From contig NZ_ADGX01000021.1 of NCBI RefSeq assembly GCF_000177675.1, forward strand, positions 1 to 64,000: DNA of 64,000 nt, given 5' to 3'. This document shows positions 41,045-50,207 of this stretch, piece after piece. The position numbers and the translations under genes were made by a program. This DNA comes from Parafrankia sp. EUN1f (GTDB taxonomy: Bacteria; Actinomycetota; Actinomycetes; Frankiales; Frankiaceae). The notes under the pieces were generated by a model that did no database searches, had not been told where the DNA came from, and saw nothing but the letters and a program-made list of their open reading frames with translations. The first letter of the stretch is position 1, and each line of letters starts with the position of its first letter.

Positions 41045-41971
41045 TCAGAGCAGGCCCTGGCGGAGGGCGAACGCGACCGCGTGGGAGCGGTTGCGCAGCC
41101 CGAACCGCCGCGTGACGTCCTGCAGGACGTTCTTCACGGTCCGTTCCGAGTAGTTGAGGCGCCGCCCGATCTCCTGGGTGTCGTGCCCTTCGGCGACCAG
41201 GCGCAGCACCGTCAGTTCACGTTCGGAGAGCCCGGAGAAGGTCAGCCCGCGCGGCGCCAGCACCTGCGTGGACACCTGCTGGACCTGCCTCAGCAGCGAG
41301 CCGAGCATGTCCGGCGGCAGGTAGCCCTCACCGACGGCGGCCCCGCGCACGGCGGCGAGCACCGCTTCCGGGGTGGCGGTGGCGCGGCGCAGGAGCCCGA
41401 CGACGCCCGCCTCCACGGCGGCCGTGAGGTCGTGGGCCTCCAGCTCCGCGACGACGAGCACGACGGGAACTCCGCCCTGCTGCAGCTCACGCACCGTCCG
41501 CAGGGTGCGCTCGTCGGCGTTCTCCGCGCTCACCAGGACCACGTCGGCCGCCCCCGGCTCAGCGGCGGACAGGTTCAGCCCAGCCGCCGACGCACCATCG
41601 TGGGCCGACCGCCCCGGTGTGGCGTCGCGCCCGCGACCCCGGTCGGGTTCCCCGGTCGGCTGGACGGGACGCAGGTACGACGGCCGCCCGGCCGCACCCG
41701 CCCCGCCGGATCCGCCGCCTCCGGCCGCGGCCGCGGCCACACCTGCGGCCACAGCCGCCGCACCCCTGGCCCCAGCCACGCCCCCGCCGGCGGCCACAGT
41801 CACAGCCCCAGCGACGGCCACGGCGGGCTCGGCCCCGCCCGCGCCCACGGCGACGGCTCCGGGCAGCCTCTCGACGATCTCGATCTCCGGGCAGCCACCC
41901 AGCTGCGCCGCCAGGCCGGCCTGAGTGATCGGGTCGCTGGCGCGGAGCAGCACCCGGATGCGGTGGGGCAT
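41045..41971 (-). CDS. NarL/LuxR-family regulator with atypical receiver
   Basis: 308 aa. N-terminus IRVLLRASDPITQAGLAAQL is receiver-like, but residues ~45-120 are an Ala/Gly/Val-rich insertion, and the phospho-acceptor position reads ADVVLVSAEN, with Ser where Asp is expected, so it is probably not phosphorylated. The receiver ends GVPVVLVVAELEAHDL, VEAGVVGLLRRATATPEAV. The LuxR helix-turn-helix is intact: GLSERELTVLRLVAEGHDTQ, EIGRRLNYSERTVKNVLQDV, TRRFGLRNRSHAVAFALRQG. No histidine kinase gene is near. It ends 8 nt from the convergent hydrolase, and diverges from the dynamin pair; it may control either. Confidence 0.8.
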   Translation of the reverse strand: MPHRIRVLLRASDPITQAGLAAQLGGCPEIEIVERLPGAVAVGAGGAEPAVAVAGAVTVAAGGGVAGARGAAAVAAGVAAAAAGGGGSGGAGAAGRPSYLRPVQPTGEPDRGRGRDATPGRSAHDGASAAGLNLSAAEPGAADVVLVSAENADERTLRTVRELQQGGVPVVLVVAELEAHDLTAAVEAGVVGLLRRATATPEAVLAAVRGAAVGEGYLPPDMLGSLLRQVQQVSTQVLAPRGLTFSGLSERELTVLRLVAEGHDTQEIGRRLNYSERTVKNVLQDVTRRFGLRNRSHAVAFALRQGLL

Positions 41972-42057
41972 GGTTCGTCCTCCCTGTCGTCGACGACCAC
42001 GTATCGCACAGTGCGCTCAAGGTCGGCTCCTCCTCACGAACCGCTCAAGGAACGCTC

Positions 42058-44187
42058 ATGACGGGGCGCGGCGCGGACACAAGTTCGGCACGTCCGGCAC
42101 CGGTACATCCGGCACCGGCACGTCCGGCCGCCGGCCAGCCTTCGGCCGCGGTCCGGCTGCTCGACGCGGTGGCTGCCGAGGCCGGGCGGCGAGGCCGGCC
42201 GGACCTGCAGGTGCGGCTCGCCCGGGAACGCGGCCGGCTGGTCACACCGGACGCCCTGGTGGTCGTCGCGGGCGAGTTCAAGAAAGGCAAGGGCACCCTG
42301 GTCAACGCCCTGCTGGGGGCGGCGGTGTGCGGCACCGACCCGATCTCGACCACGCTGGTGCCAACCGTGGTCGGCTTCGCCCCGCACCCGACCGCGACAC
42401 TGCGGCGCGCCGGCCGGGCCTCCCCGGGTGACGCACCGACCGCCGGGACACCGCCCACAGCGGCCCCACCGCCCGAGGCTCGGTCTGACGAGGCGCCGTC
42501 CCTCGAGGCGGTGTCCATCGAGGCGGTGTCCATCGAGGCGCTGCACGACCTCGTCCAGGGCCCGCCGGCGGCGACGCGCCTCGCGATCGACGCCGGCACC
42601 GGCTCTGCCCCTGCCCCTGCCCCTGCCTCAGGCCCAGGTTCTGGCGCTGGCACCGGCCTTGCCACCGGCGCCGGTCCGGTGAGCTCGGCGCAGGTCGGGA
42701 TCCCGCGGCAGCTGCTGGCGCAGGGTCTGACCCTGCTCGACACCCCGGGGCTGAACGGCGGGCTGACCGACGGCCGGGCAGCGGCGACGCTGAACGCGGC
42801 CGTGAGCGCCGACGCCGTCCTGTTCGTCTCCGACGCCGGACAGGAACTCACCGCCCCCGAGCTGGACCTGATCCGCCGACTCGTCCGGCAGGGCGCGACC
42901 GTGCTGCTCGCGATCACCAAGATCGACGTCTGTCCGCATTGGCGCCGTGTGGTCGCGGCCAACCGGGAGCACCTGCGGCGCGCGGGTCTGGACCTCACCG
43001 TCTTCCCCCTCGGTGCGCCGCTGCGGCTGCGCGCCCTGCGCGATCACCGGCCTGATCTCGACACCGAGTCCGGCTACCCGGCGCTGGTGACCCATCTGCG
43101 CCACGAGATCGTCGCACCGCGCCGGGCCCGCCTTGAGCAGCTGGCCCGCGCCACCGCCGCCGACGTGCTGCGCCAGTTGCTCACCGAGCTGGAGACCGAA
43201 CGGACAGCACTCGCCGATCCGCGGCCTGACGCGGGCGACCGGGCAGCCGGGCTGGCCGCCGCCGTCCGCGACGCGAGTCGGATGGGTGAGCCCGCCGCGG
43301 TCTGGCGGCAGGAGCTTTCGCAGCAGTACCCGGAGATGACCCTGCGGTGCAGGGACGGCCTGGCGGCCAGCATCCGGACGTTGCACGCCAGAGCGGAGGA
43401 GAAGATCACCGCGAGTGATCCGGCCGAGCAGTGGGACGAGCTGCGCAGCTGGCTGTTCCGAGCGGTCAACGAGACCCTGCTGGACCACCGCCAGCAGATC
43501 CGCTCCGAAGGCGCGACTCTCGTCGACACCGTCACGCAGGCGTTCGAAGCCGCCGCCGGCCCCGTCCGGGAGCTGCTCGCCACAGCGGTCGACCGGCCGC
43601 TGCCCACGGTCGAGGACGTCCGCGGCCTCGAGTTCACCCAGTCGACCGGCTTCGATCTGCTGGCACAGGGCGCACGCGGCGGGAGTGTCGGGATGGTCAT
43701 CGTCTCGGCCGGTGGGGCACTTGCCAGCATCGCCGGGCTCGCCGCACTCACGACGGTGCTCGCCCCGGTCGGAATCGGGGCGCTCGTGATGCTCGGGCGG
43801 CGCACGATCGCCTCCGTCCGCGCGAACGAACGCCGCGCCCACCAGGCGCACGCCAAGGAGGCCGCGCGGCAGTACATAGAACAGGCTGGAAGGATCATCG
43901 CGCAGGACGCGACCGTCGTCTGCGAACAGCTTCGCGTCAGCCTGCACCAGGCCCTGACCGGGCTGGCCACGGAGCTGGCGACCGAAGCGCGGCGCAACCT
44001 GGCGGCCACCGAGCGGGCCGGTCGGGAAACAGAGGAATCGCGCCAGGCCCGGCTCGCCGCGCTGGACAGGGACATCGCCCGGCTGCGCGCCGTGACCGAG
44101 GCCGCCAGCGCACCCAGCGCCGGCGGCCCGGCCGGCGCGGCCCGAGCGGGCAGGGCGGGACGGGCAGGACGGGGAGCTGCCGAGTGA
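42058..44187 (+). CDS. Dynamin-like GTPase (first of a coupled pair)
   Basis: 709 aa from ATG 42058 (AAGGA upstream). Bacterial dynamin GTPase: P-loop VVAGEFKKGKGTLVNALLG (~69-87; GKGT rather than GKST), TTLVPTVVGF switch I, LTLLDTPGLNGGL (~228), LLAITKIDVCP (~288). Then a helical bundle and the membrane paddle GMVIVSAGGALASIAGLAAL, TTVLAPVGIGALVMLG (~545-580). C-terminal coiled-coil region and an Ala/Gly-rich end. A Pro/Ala-rich insertion (~120-165, 185-215) sits between switch I and DTPG. Its stop overlaps the second gene's GTG (GTGA). Such pairs (DynA/DynB in Streptomyces) act in septation and membrane remodelling. Confidence 0.85.
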   Translation: MTGRGADTSSARPAPVHPAPARPAAGQPSAAVRLLDAVAAEAGRRGRPDLQVRLARERGRLVTPDALVVVAGEFKKGKGTLVNALLGAAVCGTDPISTTLVPTVVGFAPHPTATLRRAGRASPGDAPTAGTPPTAAPPPEARSDEAPSLEAVSIEAVSIEALHDLVQGPPAATRLAIDAGTGSAPAPAPASGPGSGAGTGLATGAGPVSSAQVGIPRQLLAQGLTLLDTPGLNGGLTDGRAAATLNAAVSADAVLFVSDAGQELTAPELDLIRRLVRQGATVLLAITKIDVCPHWRRVVAANREHLRRAGLDLTVFPLGAPLRLRALRDHRPDLDTESGYPALVTHLRHEIVAPRRARLEQLARATAADVLRQLLTELETERTALADPRPDAGDRAAGLAAAVRDASRMGEPAAVWRQELSQQYPEMTLRCRDGLAASIRTLHARAEEKITASDPAEQWDELRSWLFRAVNETLLDHRQQIRSEGATLVDTVTQAFEAAAGPVRELLATAVDRPLPTVEDVRGLEFTQSTGFDLLAQGARGGSVGMVIVSAGGALASIAGLAALTTVLAPVGIGALVMLGRRTIASVRANERRAHQAHAKEAARQYIEQAGRIIAQDATVVCEQLRVSLHQALTGLATELATEARRNLAATERAGRETEESRQARLAALDRDIARLRAVTEAASAPSAGGPAGAARAGRAGRAGRGAAE

Positions 44188-45896
44188 CCGACCACACCGG
44201 CAACACCGGTCCAGGCAACCCCGCCAGCCTGCGCGCACTGGTCCGCGCTCTGCTCCTCGACACGCTCGACGCCTGTCAGGGATGCCCCGCCGAACCGGTG
44301 CTGCGCGAGGAGGTCGACCGCTTCGACGGACCGCTGCGGGTCGCGCTCGCCGGCCGGGTCAAGGCCGGCAAGTCCACGTTGCTCAACGCCCTCGCGGGCG
44401 AGCAGATCGCGGCGACCGACGCCACGGAGTGCACCCGGATCGTGACCTCCTACGCCGCCGGAACGCGCGAGGCGGCCTGGGCCTACCTGCGGGACGGGTC
44501 GGTGGTCGAGGCCCGGCTGCGCCGCACGGCGGGCAGCGCACATGTCGATCTGGCGGGGCTGCCCGGGGCCGGTTCCACGGGCACGGGAGCCCCCGGAGCT
44601 GGTGCCCCTGGCCCTGGCCCTGGCGTGGAGGCTCTGCGGGTCGAGCTGCCGAGCCCGCGGCTGCACGGCCTCACCCTCATCGACACGCCGGGCATCGCCT
44701 CGTTGTCCGTGGAGCTCTCCCGCCGCACGGAGAGTTTCCTGACCAGGGGCGCCCGGCAGACACCGACCCGCCGGCCCGGTGGCAGGTCTCCCGGCGACGT
44801 GCCGTCCGGTACAGGCACGTCGGGCCTCGGGCCGGCCGGCCCCGCGCTGGCCGGCGCGGACGCGATCATCTACCTGCTGCGTCACCTGCACGCGGCTGAT
44901 GTCGACTTCCTGGCCTCGTTCCGGCGGACCGGGCTCGGCGAGGCCACCCCGGCGCATGCCATCGGGGTGCTCTCCCGGGCCGACGAGATCGCTCCCGGGC
45001 GCACCGAATCCGTGGACGTGGCACGCCGGGCCGCCGCCGCCATCGGCCGCGACGAACGGGTCCGAGCCCTTGTGCAGACCGTGGTGCCGGTCGCCGGCCT
45101 GCTCGCCCAGGCCGGCACCCGGCTGTCGGGCGACGAGCTCGGCCAGCTGCTGGCACTCGCCGCCGAACCCGCCGCGGACACCGACGACCTGCTGCTGTCC
45201 GTCGACCGGTTCGTCGCCCCGGCCGCGTCGACATCCGTCGCCGCGCCGTTGCGGACGCTGCTGGTCGACCGCCTCGGCCTCGCCGGCGTACGTCTCGCCG
45301 TGGCACTGGCCCGGCTCGGGTACGCCCGTGACCCGGCCGGGCTCGCGACCGAACTCACCGCCCGCAGCGGCCTGCCCGAACTGACCGCGCTGCTGCGCGG
45401 GCAGTTCACTGACCGCGCCGACGTCCTCAAAGCCCAGCATGCGCTGCGCGTCCTGGACGGAGTTCTCGGCGAAGGCGCCACGGGCGAGGCCACCGGCGCG
45501 GCCACCGGCGTGGACGGGCCGGTGGGCCCGCCGCCCCGCCTGCTGGCACTGTTGCGGGCCCGCCGCGAGCAGATCGAGGCCGGCGCGCACGAGCTCGCCG
45601 AGCTGCGCCTGATCGGCGAGCTGCGCACCGGCACGGCCGACCTGCGCGGCCTGGACGGTGAGCGGCGCGACGAGATGGAACGGTTGCTCGGCGCCGCCGG
45701 GGTGGACGTGCGAACCCGCCTGGGCCTGCCCGCCGACGCCGCCGCCGCCGAGATCCGGCCGGCGGTGCTGGCCGCCCTGCACCGCTACCGCCGGCTGGCG
45801 GAGAACCGCCTGCTCCCCCAGCCGACCCGCCGCGCCGCGACCGTCCTGCGCCGCACCTGCGAGGGCCTGCTGCACACCTCCGCCGCCGGGGGCTGA
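44184..45896 (+). CDS. Dynamin-like GTPase (second of a coupled pair)
   Basis: 570 aa from GTG 44184, overlapping the first gene by 4 nt (the frame is open far upstream, to 43431). P-loop VALAGRVKAGKSTLLNALAG (~50-69), DATECTRIVTSY switch I, LTLIDTPGIASLS (~165), GVLSRADEIAPG (~265, SRAD for TKxD). A Gly/Pro-rich linker precedes DTPG. No clear membrane paddle is seen, in contrast to its partner, so the two probably work as a hetero-oligomer. The remaining helices end LLPQPTRRAATVLRRTCEGL. Located between the eCIS hydrolase/regulator and a strong terminator hairpin. Link to the eCIS is positional only. Confidence 0.82.
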   Translation: MTDHTGNTGPGNPASLRALVRALLLDTLDACQGCPAEPVLREEVDRFDGPLRVALAGRVKAGKSTLLNALAGEQIAATDATECTRIVTSYAAGTREAAWAYLRDGSVVEARLRRTAGSAHVDLAGLPGAGSTGTGAPGAGAPGPGPGVEALRVELPSPRLHGLTLIDTPGIASLSVELSRRTESFLTRGARQTPTRRPGGRSPGDVPSGTGTSGLGPAGPALAGADAIIYLLRHLHAADVDFLASFRRTGLGEATPAHAIGVLSRADEIAPGRTESVDVARRAAAAIGRDERVRALVQTVVPVAGLLAQAGTRLSGDELGQLLALAAEPAADTDDLLLSVDRFVAPAASTSVAAPLRTLLVDRLGLAGVRLAVALARLGYARDPAGLATELTARSGLPELTALLRGQFTDRADVLKAQHALRVLDGVLGEGATGEATGAATGVDGPVGPPPRLLALLRARREQIEAGAHELAELRLIGELRTGTADLRGLDGERRDEMERLLGAAGVDVRTRLGLPADAAAAEIRPAVLAALHRYRRLAENRLLPQPTRRAATVLRRTCEGLLHTSAAGG

Positions 45897-45965
45897 TCGG
45901 CCGGGAACGGCGCCGACAATGCACACTAAATGTTAAAATGGGGCGCAAGTCACTTGACAAACCGC

Positions 45966-46013
45966 AAGAAGTGAGGATTTCGGTTGCCGCCGCAGCCAAA
46001 ATCCTCACTTCTT
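45966..46013. terminator. Strong 15-bp inverted repeat between convergent genes
   Basis: AAGAAGTGAGGATTT (45966-45980) pairs perfectly with AAATCCTCACTTCTT (45999-46013), with an 18-nt GC-rich loop that can fold further. It lies between the ends of the second dynamin gene (+) and the PKD-domain gene (-), the position of a bidirectional terminator. AT-rich for this genome. No long U-tract follows on either strand. Confidence 0.7.
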
Positions 46014-46132
46014 CCCCGGAAGCAGCGACGGCAACGGAAGCCCGAGGCTCGGGATTCCGCGACGGGCTCCAGAACGACGAACATCCCAGCTCTTCGGACT
46101 CGCCCCACCCGGGCTACCGGCCTGCCGGCCGG

Positions 46133-47149
46133 CTATTCGACCCGGGGGTTCACCCACGCAGCCCAGTCCTGTGCGGCGTCGCCGAGCGCATCCACCCGGA
46201 TAACAATTGCGGTGGCGCCGCTGACACCGGACAGATCGACGTCGACAGTCGGCATGTAGCCGTCGGACTGGATGTCTTCCCGACTTACCAGCGAAGCCGA
46301 CACCCGACCGTCCGGGTAAACGGCCTTGACGCTGAACAGGACCCGACCGACATTACCTTGCTGAGCCTTGACGAATCCAATCTGGGCACGGAATCTCTGG
46401 CCGTCGACAATGGCCTGCGGAAGGTCGAACTGGCCGGTTATCCAGCCGTCCGAAGCCCAGTTCGGATGCGTTGCCATGTAGGTCGGAGCAGTGTTGTTTT
46501 CCAACAGGTACCCGCCGTTGCTCACGTTGACATCACCCTGGGTCTGGCCCTCCTGCCCGAACGCCGGCGTGCCCGCACCACTACGCCAGAGTGCGCTGCT
46601 CGCGTGTGGGATCAGCTCGAAGGGCTCCGGGCGTGCGACCGTGACCACGACGTCCTGCGAGGTGTCCGTTGCTGTCAGCCCAGCCGTGTCGGTGACCGTG
46701 ACCTTGACCCGGTAGGTGCCGGCGGCGGGGACCGTGAACCGCGCGGTGTTCTCCGCCTGCGGCTGCGTGTGCTCGGGGGATCCCGCGGGGTCGATGCTGA
46801 ACTCGTAGTCGCGCAGCGCCGCGGTGCCCGGGGTCGCGGCGGCGGTCGCGTTCACCACCAGCTCCCCTGGCACCGTCGAGGCTGTCACCTGCACTGTCGG
46901 CGCCACCGACGCCGCGGTGACCGTCACCGGCCGCGTCATCGAATCACTCCGGCCCGCCTGGTCCGTCACGGTGAGCCGGACGGTGTAGGTTCCCGCCGCG
47001 GCGTAGGTGTGGGTACCGGTCCGCGAGGTCGCGACCGCGCCGTTGTCGTCGAAGTCGATCCGGTAGTCGCTGATCGGATCCGAGCCGGCTGTCGACCCGG
47101 AGGCGTCGGCGTTGACGACCAGCGGCGCACCGCCCGAGGCCGGTGTCAC
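46133..47149 (-). CDS. PKD-domain part of a truncated surface-protein paralogue
   Basis: 338-aa frame from GTG 47149. Two PKD domains (VTPASGGAPLVVNADASGST, YRIDFDDNGAVATSRTGTHT, YAAAGTYTVRLTVTDQAGRS; then ATAAATPGTAALRDYEFSID, VPAAGTYRVKVTVTDTAG), followed by a ~150-aa beta domain (SALWRSGAGTPAFGQEGQTQ, SNGGYLLENNTAPTYMATHP, AWVNPRVE) of unknown type. Read upstream in the same frame the sequence is ...TAALAVTPASG, as in an intact PKD protein, so the real N-terminus is the ORF at 47146-47457 in another frame. The overlap is GTGA, but the pair looks like a shifted fusion, not two genes. Paralogue of the larger gene upstream. Confidence 0.6.
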   Translation of the reverse strand: MTPASGGAPLVVNADASGSTAGSDPISDYRIDFDDNGAVATSRTGTHTYAAAGTYTVRLTVTDQAGRSDSMTRPVTVTAASVAPTVQVTASTVPGELVVNATAAATPGTAALRDYEFSIDPAGSPEHTQPQAENTARFTVPAAGTYRVKVTVTDTAGLTATDTSQDVVVTVARPEPFELIPHASSALWRSGAGTPAFGQEGQTQGDVNVSNGGYLLENNTAPTYMATHPNWASDGWITGQFDLPQAIVDGQRFRAQIGFVKAQQGNVGRVLFSVKAVYPDGRVSASLVSREDIQSDGYMPTVDVDLSGVSGATAIVIRVDALGDAAQDWAAWVNPRVE

Positions 47150-47457
47150 GGCCAGCGCCGCCGTCGGGCCTCGTTCAGATCCGCGCTGGCCCCGGCGACC
47201 GGCACCTGTGTCACCACCTGCGCGGACGCCCCGTCGATCAACGCGGCCTGGCCGACCTTCGACGACACGAGCCAGGCCGCGCCGTCCTGCAGCGACACCT
47301 TCACCGTGCGATCACCGCGCCCCGACAGGACGACAGCGACCGCGCCGAGAACGACCACGAGCGCGAGGAACATCGATCCCAGCCGCGCCGAGATGACCCG
47401 CGCCGGCACCAGCCGAGCCGTCCCTGGGCCGCCGAAGGATCGCCGCCGCGTTGTCAT
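47146..47457 (-). pseudogene. N-terminal stump of the truncated PKD/beta-propeller paralogue
   Basis: Frame from ATG 47457 (GGGGGG 9 nt upstream; earlier in-frame ATGs at 47466 and 47487). A single membrane anchor (MFLALVVVLGAVAVVLSG) is followed by TVKVSLQDGAAWLVSSKVGQ and AALIDGASAQVVTQVPVAG, closely matching the start of the beta-propeller in the next gene (WLVSSAVGQAALLDGAS, QVVTQIAV). It then breaks off into an Arg-rich end (ADLNEARRRRWP). The ~330-aa propeller and Pro-rich linker present in the paralogue are missing, and PKD domains resume in a different frame. I read this as an internal deletion after gene duplication. Confidence 0.6.
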
Positions 47458-47477
47458 TCTCGGCATCCCCCCGAGCG

Positions 47478-50207
47478 TCAGCAGCATTTGACGTAGATCG
47501 ACGTCGTCGCGGACTTCTCCCGACCTGAGGCATCACGTATGGTCACTGTCGCCGTCCAGCTGGTGCCCGGCGGGCCCTCCGTGTTGTAGGCGTGCCGCGG
47601 GGCCCGAGAGCTCGTGATCCATCCGGTGGAGCCGGTGCCGTCGCCGTAGTCGAAGTTGTATGCGACGGCGCCACTCGACGCCGACGCGTCGAGGACCGCG
47701 TAGATCGGGCCGTAGGGTGGCAGCGGCGAGCCGTCGTCCACCCAGCGCAAGGACGCCACCAGCGAGTCCACGAACGTCGCCGTCACGGAACGGTCGCCGC
47801 CGGACAGGGTGACGGTGCAGGGCTGCGTGCCGGAGCAGTCGCCGGACCAGCCGGTGAAGTCGCCGCCGTCACCGGCCGCTGTCAGGGTGACCGACGTACC
47901 GTCCGCGACAGGCACCGAGCAGGTGCCCGGGCAGGAGATGCCACCGCCGGTCACCCGGCCCGGCCCGTTGGCCGTCACCGACAACGTCCGGTTCGGCGTC
48001 GGCTCGGCGAAGGTGGCGGTCACACCCAGGTCACTGCGTGTAGCGGTGACCGTGCAGGTGAGGCCCTGGGGGGTGCAGTCACCGGACCAGCCGACGAACG
48101 TCGCTCCGGAGTTGGGAACCGCGGTCAGTGTGACCGTGTCGTTCAGGTCCCAGATTCCCGTGCACTCCCGTGCCCCCGCCACGAGGCACATCTGGCCTCG
48201 CGAATCCCTGACCCCGCCGGGCCCTTCGGGGGTGATGATCAGGGTGAAGGACGAATCCCGGACGAGGATGGTACGGGTGGTCTCGGCCGTACGCCCGGCG
48301 GTGTCGGTCACCCGAACGCTGATCTGATAAGTCCCGTAGCTGAAGTACCTGCTGGCTTGCGGGGCCGACTGAGGTGCCCCGAAAGTCCCGGTGAAATTGA
48401 AGGCATAGCTGGCGATCTGCTCGCCGGATACGTTCGCTTTTGAAGCACTCGCATCGGCGGTGACGGTGCCGGCGTACTCGGTCAGGGAGAGTTCGGCGGT
48501 AGGCGGTTCCGACCCCTGAGTCGTCTGGGTTGGGGTCGGCCCGGTTGATGTGGTGGTCGGGTGGTCGGGTTGGCCTGACTGGCTCGATGTCGGGTCCGGC
48601 CCTGGCGTCGGTGTCGGGTCCGGCCGCGGGATGCCGGCGACGATGGTGATCCGGGCGGTGGGGGCGGCCTGGCGGCCGTCGGCGAGGGTGACCCGGGCCG
48701 TGATGGTGAACTGCCCCGCCTTCGACCAGCTGTGCGAGACCTGGACGCCGCCGTCGGCGGAACCGTCGTCGAACCCCCAACGCACAGTCCCTATCCGGGT
48801 GCCGTTGGTCGCCACAGCACGCATCGTCACCTGCTCGCCGATGGCAGCCCGATCCGCCGACAGCTCGATCGCGACCGTCCCGGTGGTGCCGGGGGTCGAG
48901 GGGCTCGGAGTCGGCGGGCTCGGAGTCGGCGCAGTGGCGGGAGTGGTGGGCGGAGTGGTCGGCGGTGCGGACGACGGCCCGGATCCACCCGACCCCGATC
49001 CGCCCGGCCCGGAGGATGGGCCCGATGGTCCGCCGCCGGGGACGAGCCCGGCGTCGGGCCGCTCCGGGTCGTACTTCTGGATCTCCACCGTGGTCCCGTC
49101 GAGGCGGATCACCCCGGCCCGCTCACTGGCGGGGTCGTTGTAGAACACGAACGACGAGCTCGGGACGAGCTCGAAAACCGTCTCGCCCCCGCCTGCCAGC
49201 ACCTTCGGGCGTGCCACCACCCGGCCGCTGGCCAGGTCGACCACCGCGACCTCGCCGGTCGTGTAGTCGGGGACGAACACCCGGCCGGCCGCCTCCTGTG
49301 CCGGGCCCAGACGATGGCGGGCCGCCCCGAGATCCACCGCCCGGTTACAGGACCTCCGGTCCAGGTCGCTCACCAGCAGCACACCGCGATCATCGGACAC
49401 GGCGTACACCCGGTCCTGTGTCGGCGAGCCGGTCACCGCCACCTCGTCGCCACGGCGGATGTCCAGGCAGGTCGCAGGCCCGGGCGCCCCGTCGGCACCC
49501 ACCGGACGGACGGTTCGCGCCGCGGCGTCCACCACCGCGACCCGTCCGCCGGCCAGCACGAGGGTGGCGGCGGCGGGGTCGGCACCGGACGGCTTCGGGT
49601 GCTTGCCGGAGTCATCGACACGGATCAGGTCACCGGAGTCACTGTCGATGAGCCACAGCAGCCCGGCACCGTCGACCAGCGCGGCACCCTCGCGGACCCG
49701 GGCGCCGAGTGACTGCTCGGGTCCGCGGACCCGCAGTGTCGCCGGGTCCGCGATCGTCACCAGCCCAGCGGTCGCGCTGACGGCGTAGAGGGCGGACCTG
49801 CCGGGGAACAGGGCGAGCGGCTCGCCAGCCCGCCCGAGCGGCGCGGGTGCCGTGGTCTTGCGGTACGTCGCGCCGTCGATGCGGGTCACGCTGTTCGCGG
49901 TGGCGTTGGCGACGAACGCGTCCGCGCCGGAGCGGGCCGCGGTCAGGTCACCGCGCCCCACCGCGATCTGCGTCACCACCTGGGCGGACGCCCCGTCGGT
50001 CAGGGCGGAGGCGCCGTCGAGCAGGGCCGCCTGGCCGACCGCCGAGGACACCAGCCAGGTGGTGCCGTCATCGAGGGCCACCGTGCGGGCCTTCGGTCCG
50101 TCGGCGGCCGTGACGATCACCGCGGCGGTGCCGAGCAGGACGGCGCACAGCGCCCACCAGACGGCGGGTACGCGGACCGCCGGCGGCCAGCCGCCCGTGC
50201 TGCTCAT
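47478..50207 (-). CDS. Membrane-anchored beta-propeller/PKD/InlB-repeat surface protein
   Basis: 909 aa from ATG 50207 (TGATG overlap with the transglutaminase-like gene). One N-terminal membrane helix (VWWALCAVLLGTAAVIVTAA), then a YVTN/SMP-30-like beta-propeller (~40-370; WLVSSAVGQAALLDGASA, DAFVANATANSVTRID, GEVAVVDLASGRVVARP), a Pro/Ser/Thr linker (~375-445), two PKD domains (RAVATNGTRIGTVRWGFDDG, SYAFNFTGTFGAPQSA), two bacterial InlB-type repeats (SGATFVGWSGDCTPQGLTC, DFTGWSGDCSGTQPCTVTL) and a final PKD (SSGAVAYNFDYGDGTGSTGW). This is a large extracellular adhesin- or sensor-like protein attached to the membrane. Last in the MoxR-DUF58-transglutaminase operon, suggesting MoxR-assisted folding or export. 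C-terminus ends KCC. Confidence 0.75.
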   Translation of the reverse strand: MSSTGGWPPAVRVPAVWWALCAVLLGTAAVIVTAADGPKARTVALDDGTTWLVSSAVGQAALLDGASALTDGASAQVVTQIAVGRGDLTAARSGADAFVANATANSVTRIDGATYRKTTAPAPLGRAGEPLALFPGRSALYAVSATAGLVTIADPATLRVRGPEQSLGARVREGAALVDGAGLLWLIDSDSGDLIRVDDSGKHPKPSGADPAAATLVLAGGRVAVVDAAARTVRPVGADGAPGPATCLDIRRGDEVAVTGSPTQDRVYAVSDDRGVLLVSDLDRRSCNRAVDLGAARHRLGPAQEAAGRVFVPDYTTGEVAVVDLASGRVVARPKVLAGGGETVFELVPSSSFVFYNDPASERAGVIRLDGTTVEIQKYDPERPDAGLVPGGGPSGPSSGPGGSGSGGSGPSSAPPTTPPTTPATAPTPSPPTPSPSTPGTTGTVAIELSADRAAIGEQVTMRAVATNGTRIGTVRWGFDDGSADGGVQVSHSWSKAGQFTITARVTLADGRQAAPTARITIVAGIPRPDPTPTPGPDPTSSQSGQPDHPTTTSTGPTPTQTTQGSEPPTAELSLTEYAGTVTADASASKANVSGEQIASYAFNFTGTFGAPQSAPQASRYFSYGTYQISVRVTDTAGRTAETTRTILVRDSSFTLIITPEGPGGVRDSRGQMCLVAGARECTGIWDLNDTVTLTAVPNSGATFVGWSGDCTPQGLTCTVTATRSDLGVTATFAEPTPNRTLSVTANGPGRVTGGGISCPGTCSVPVADGTSVTLTAAGDGGDFTGWSGDCSGTQPCTVTLSGGDRSVTATFVDSLVASLRWVDDGSPLPPYGPIYAVLDASASSGAVAYNFDYGDGTGSTGWITSSRAPRHAYNTEGPPGTSWTATVTIRDASGREKSATTSIYVKCC

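Noticed and set aside
43074-45926. 950-aa minus-strand ORF opposite the dynamin pair
   Set aside because: Antisense shadow; the plus frames contain complete GTPase motifs.
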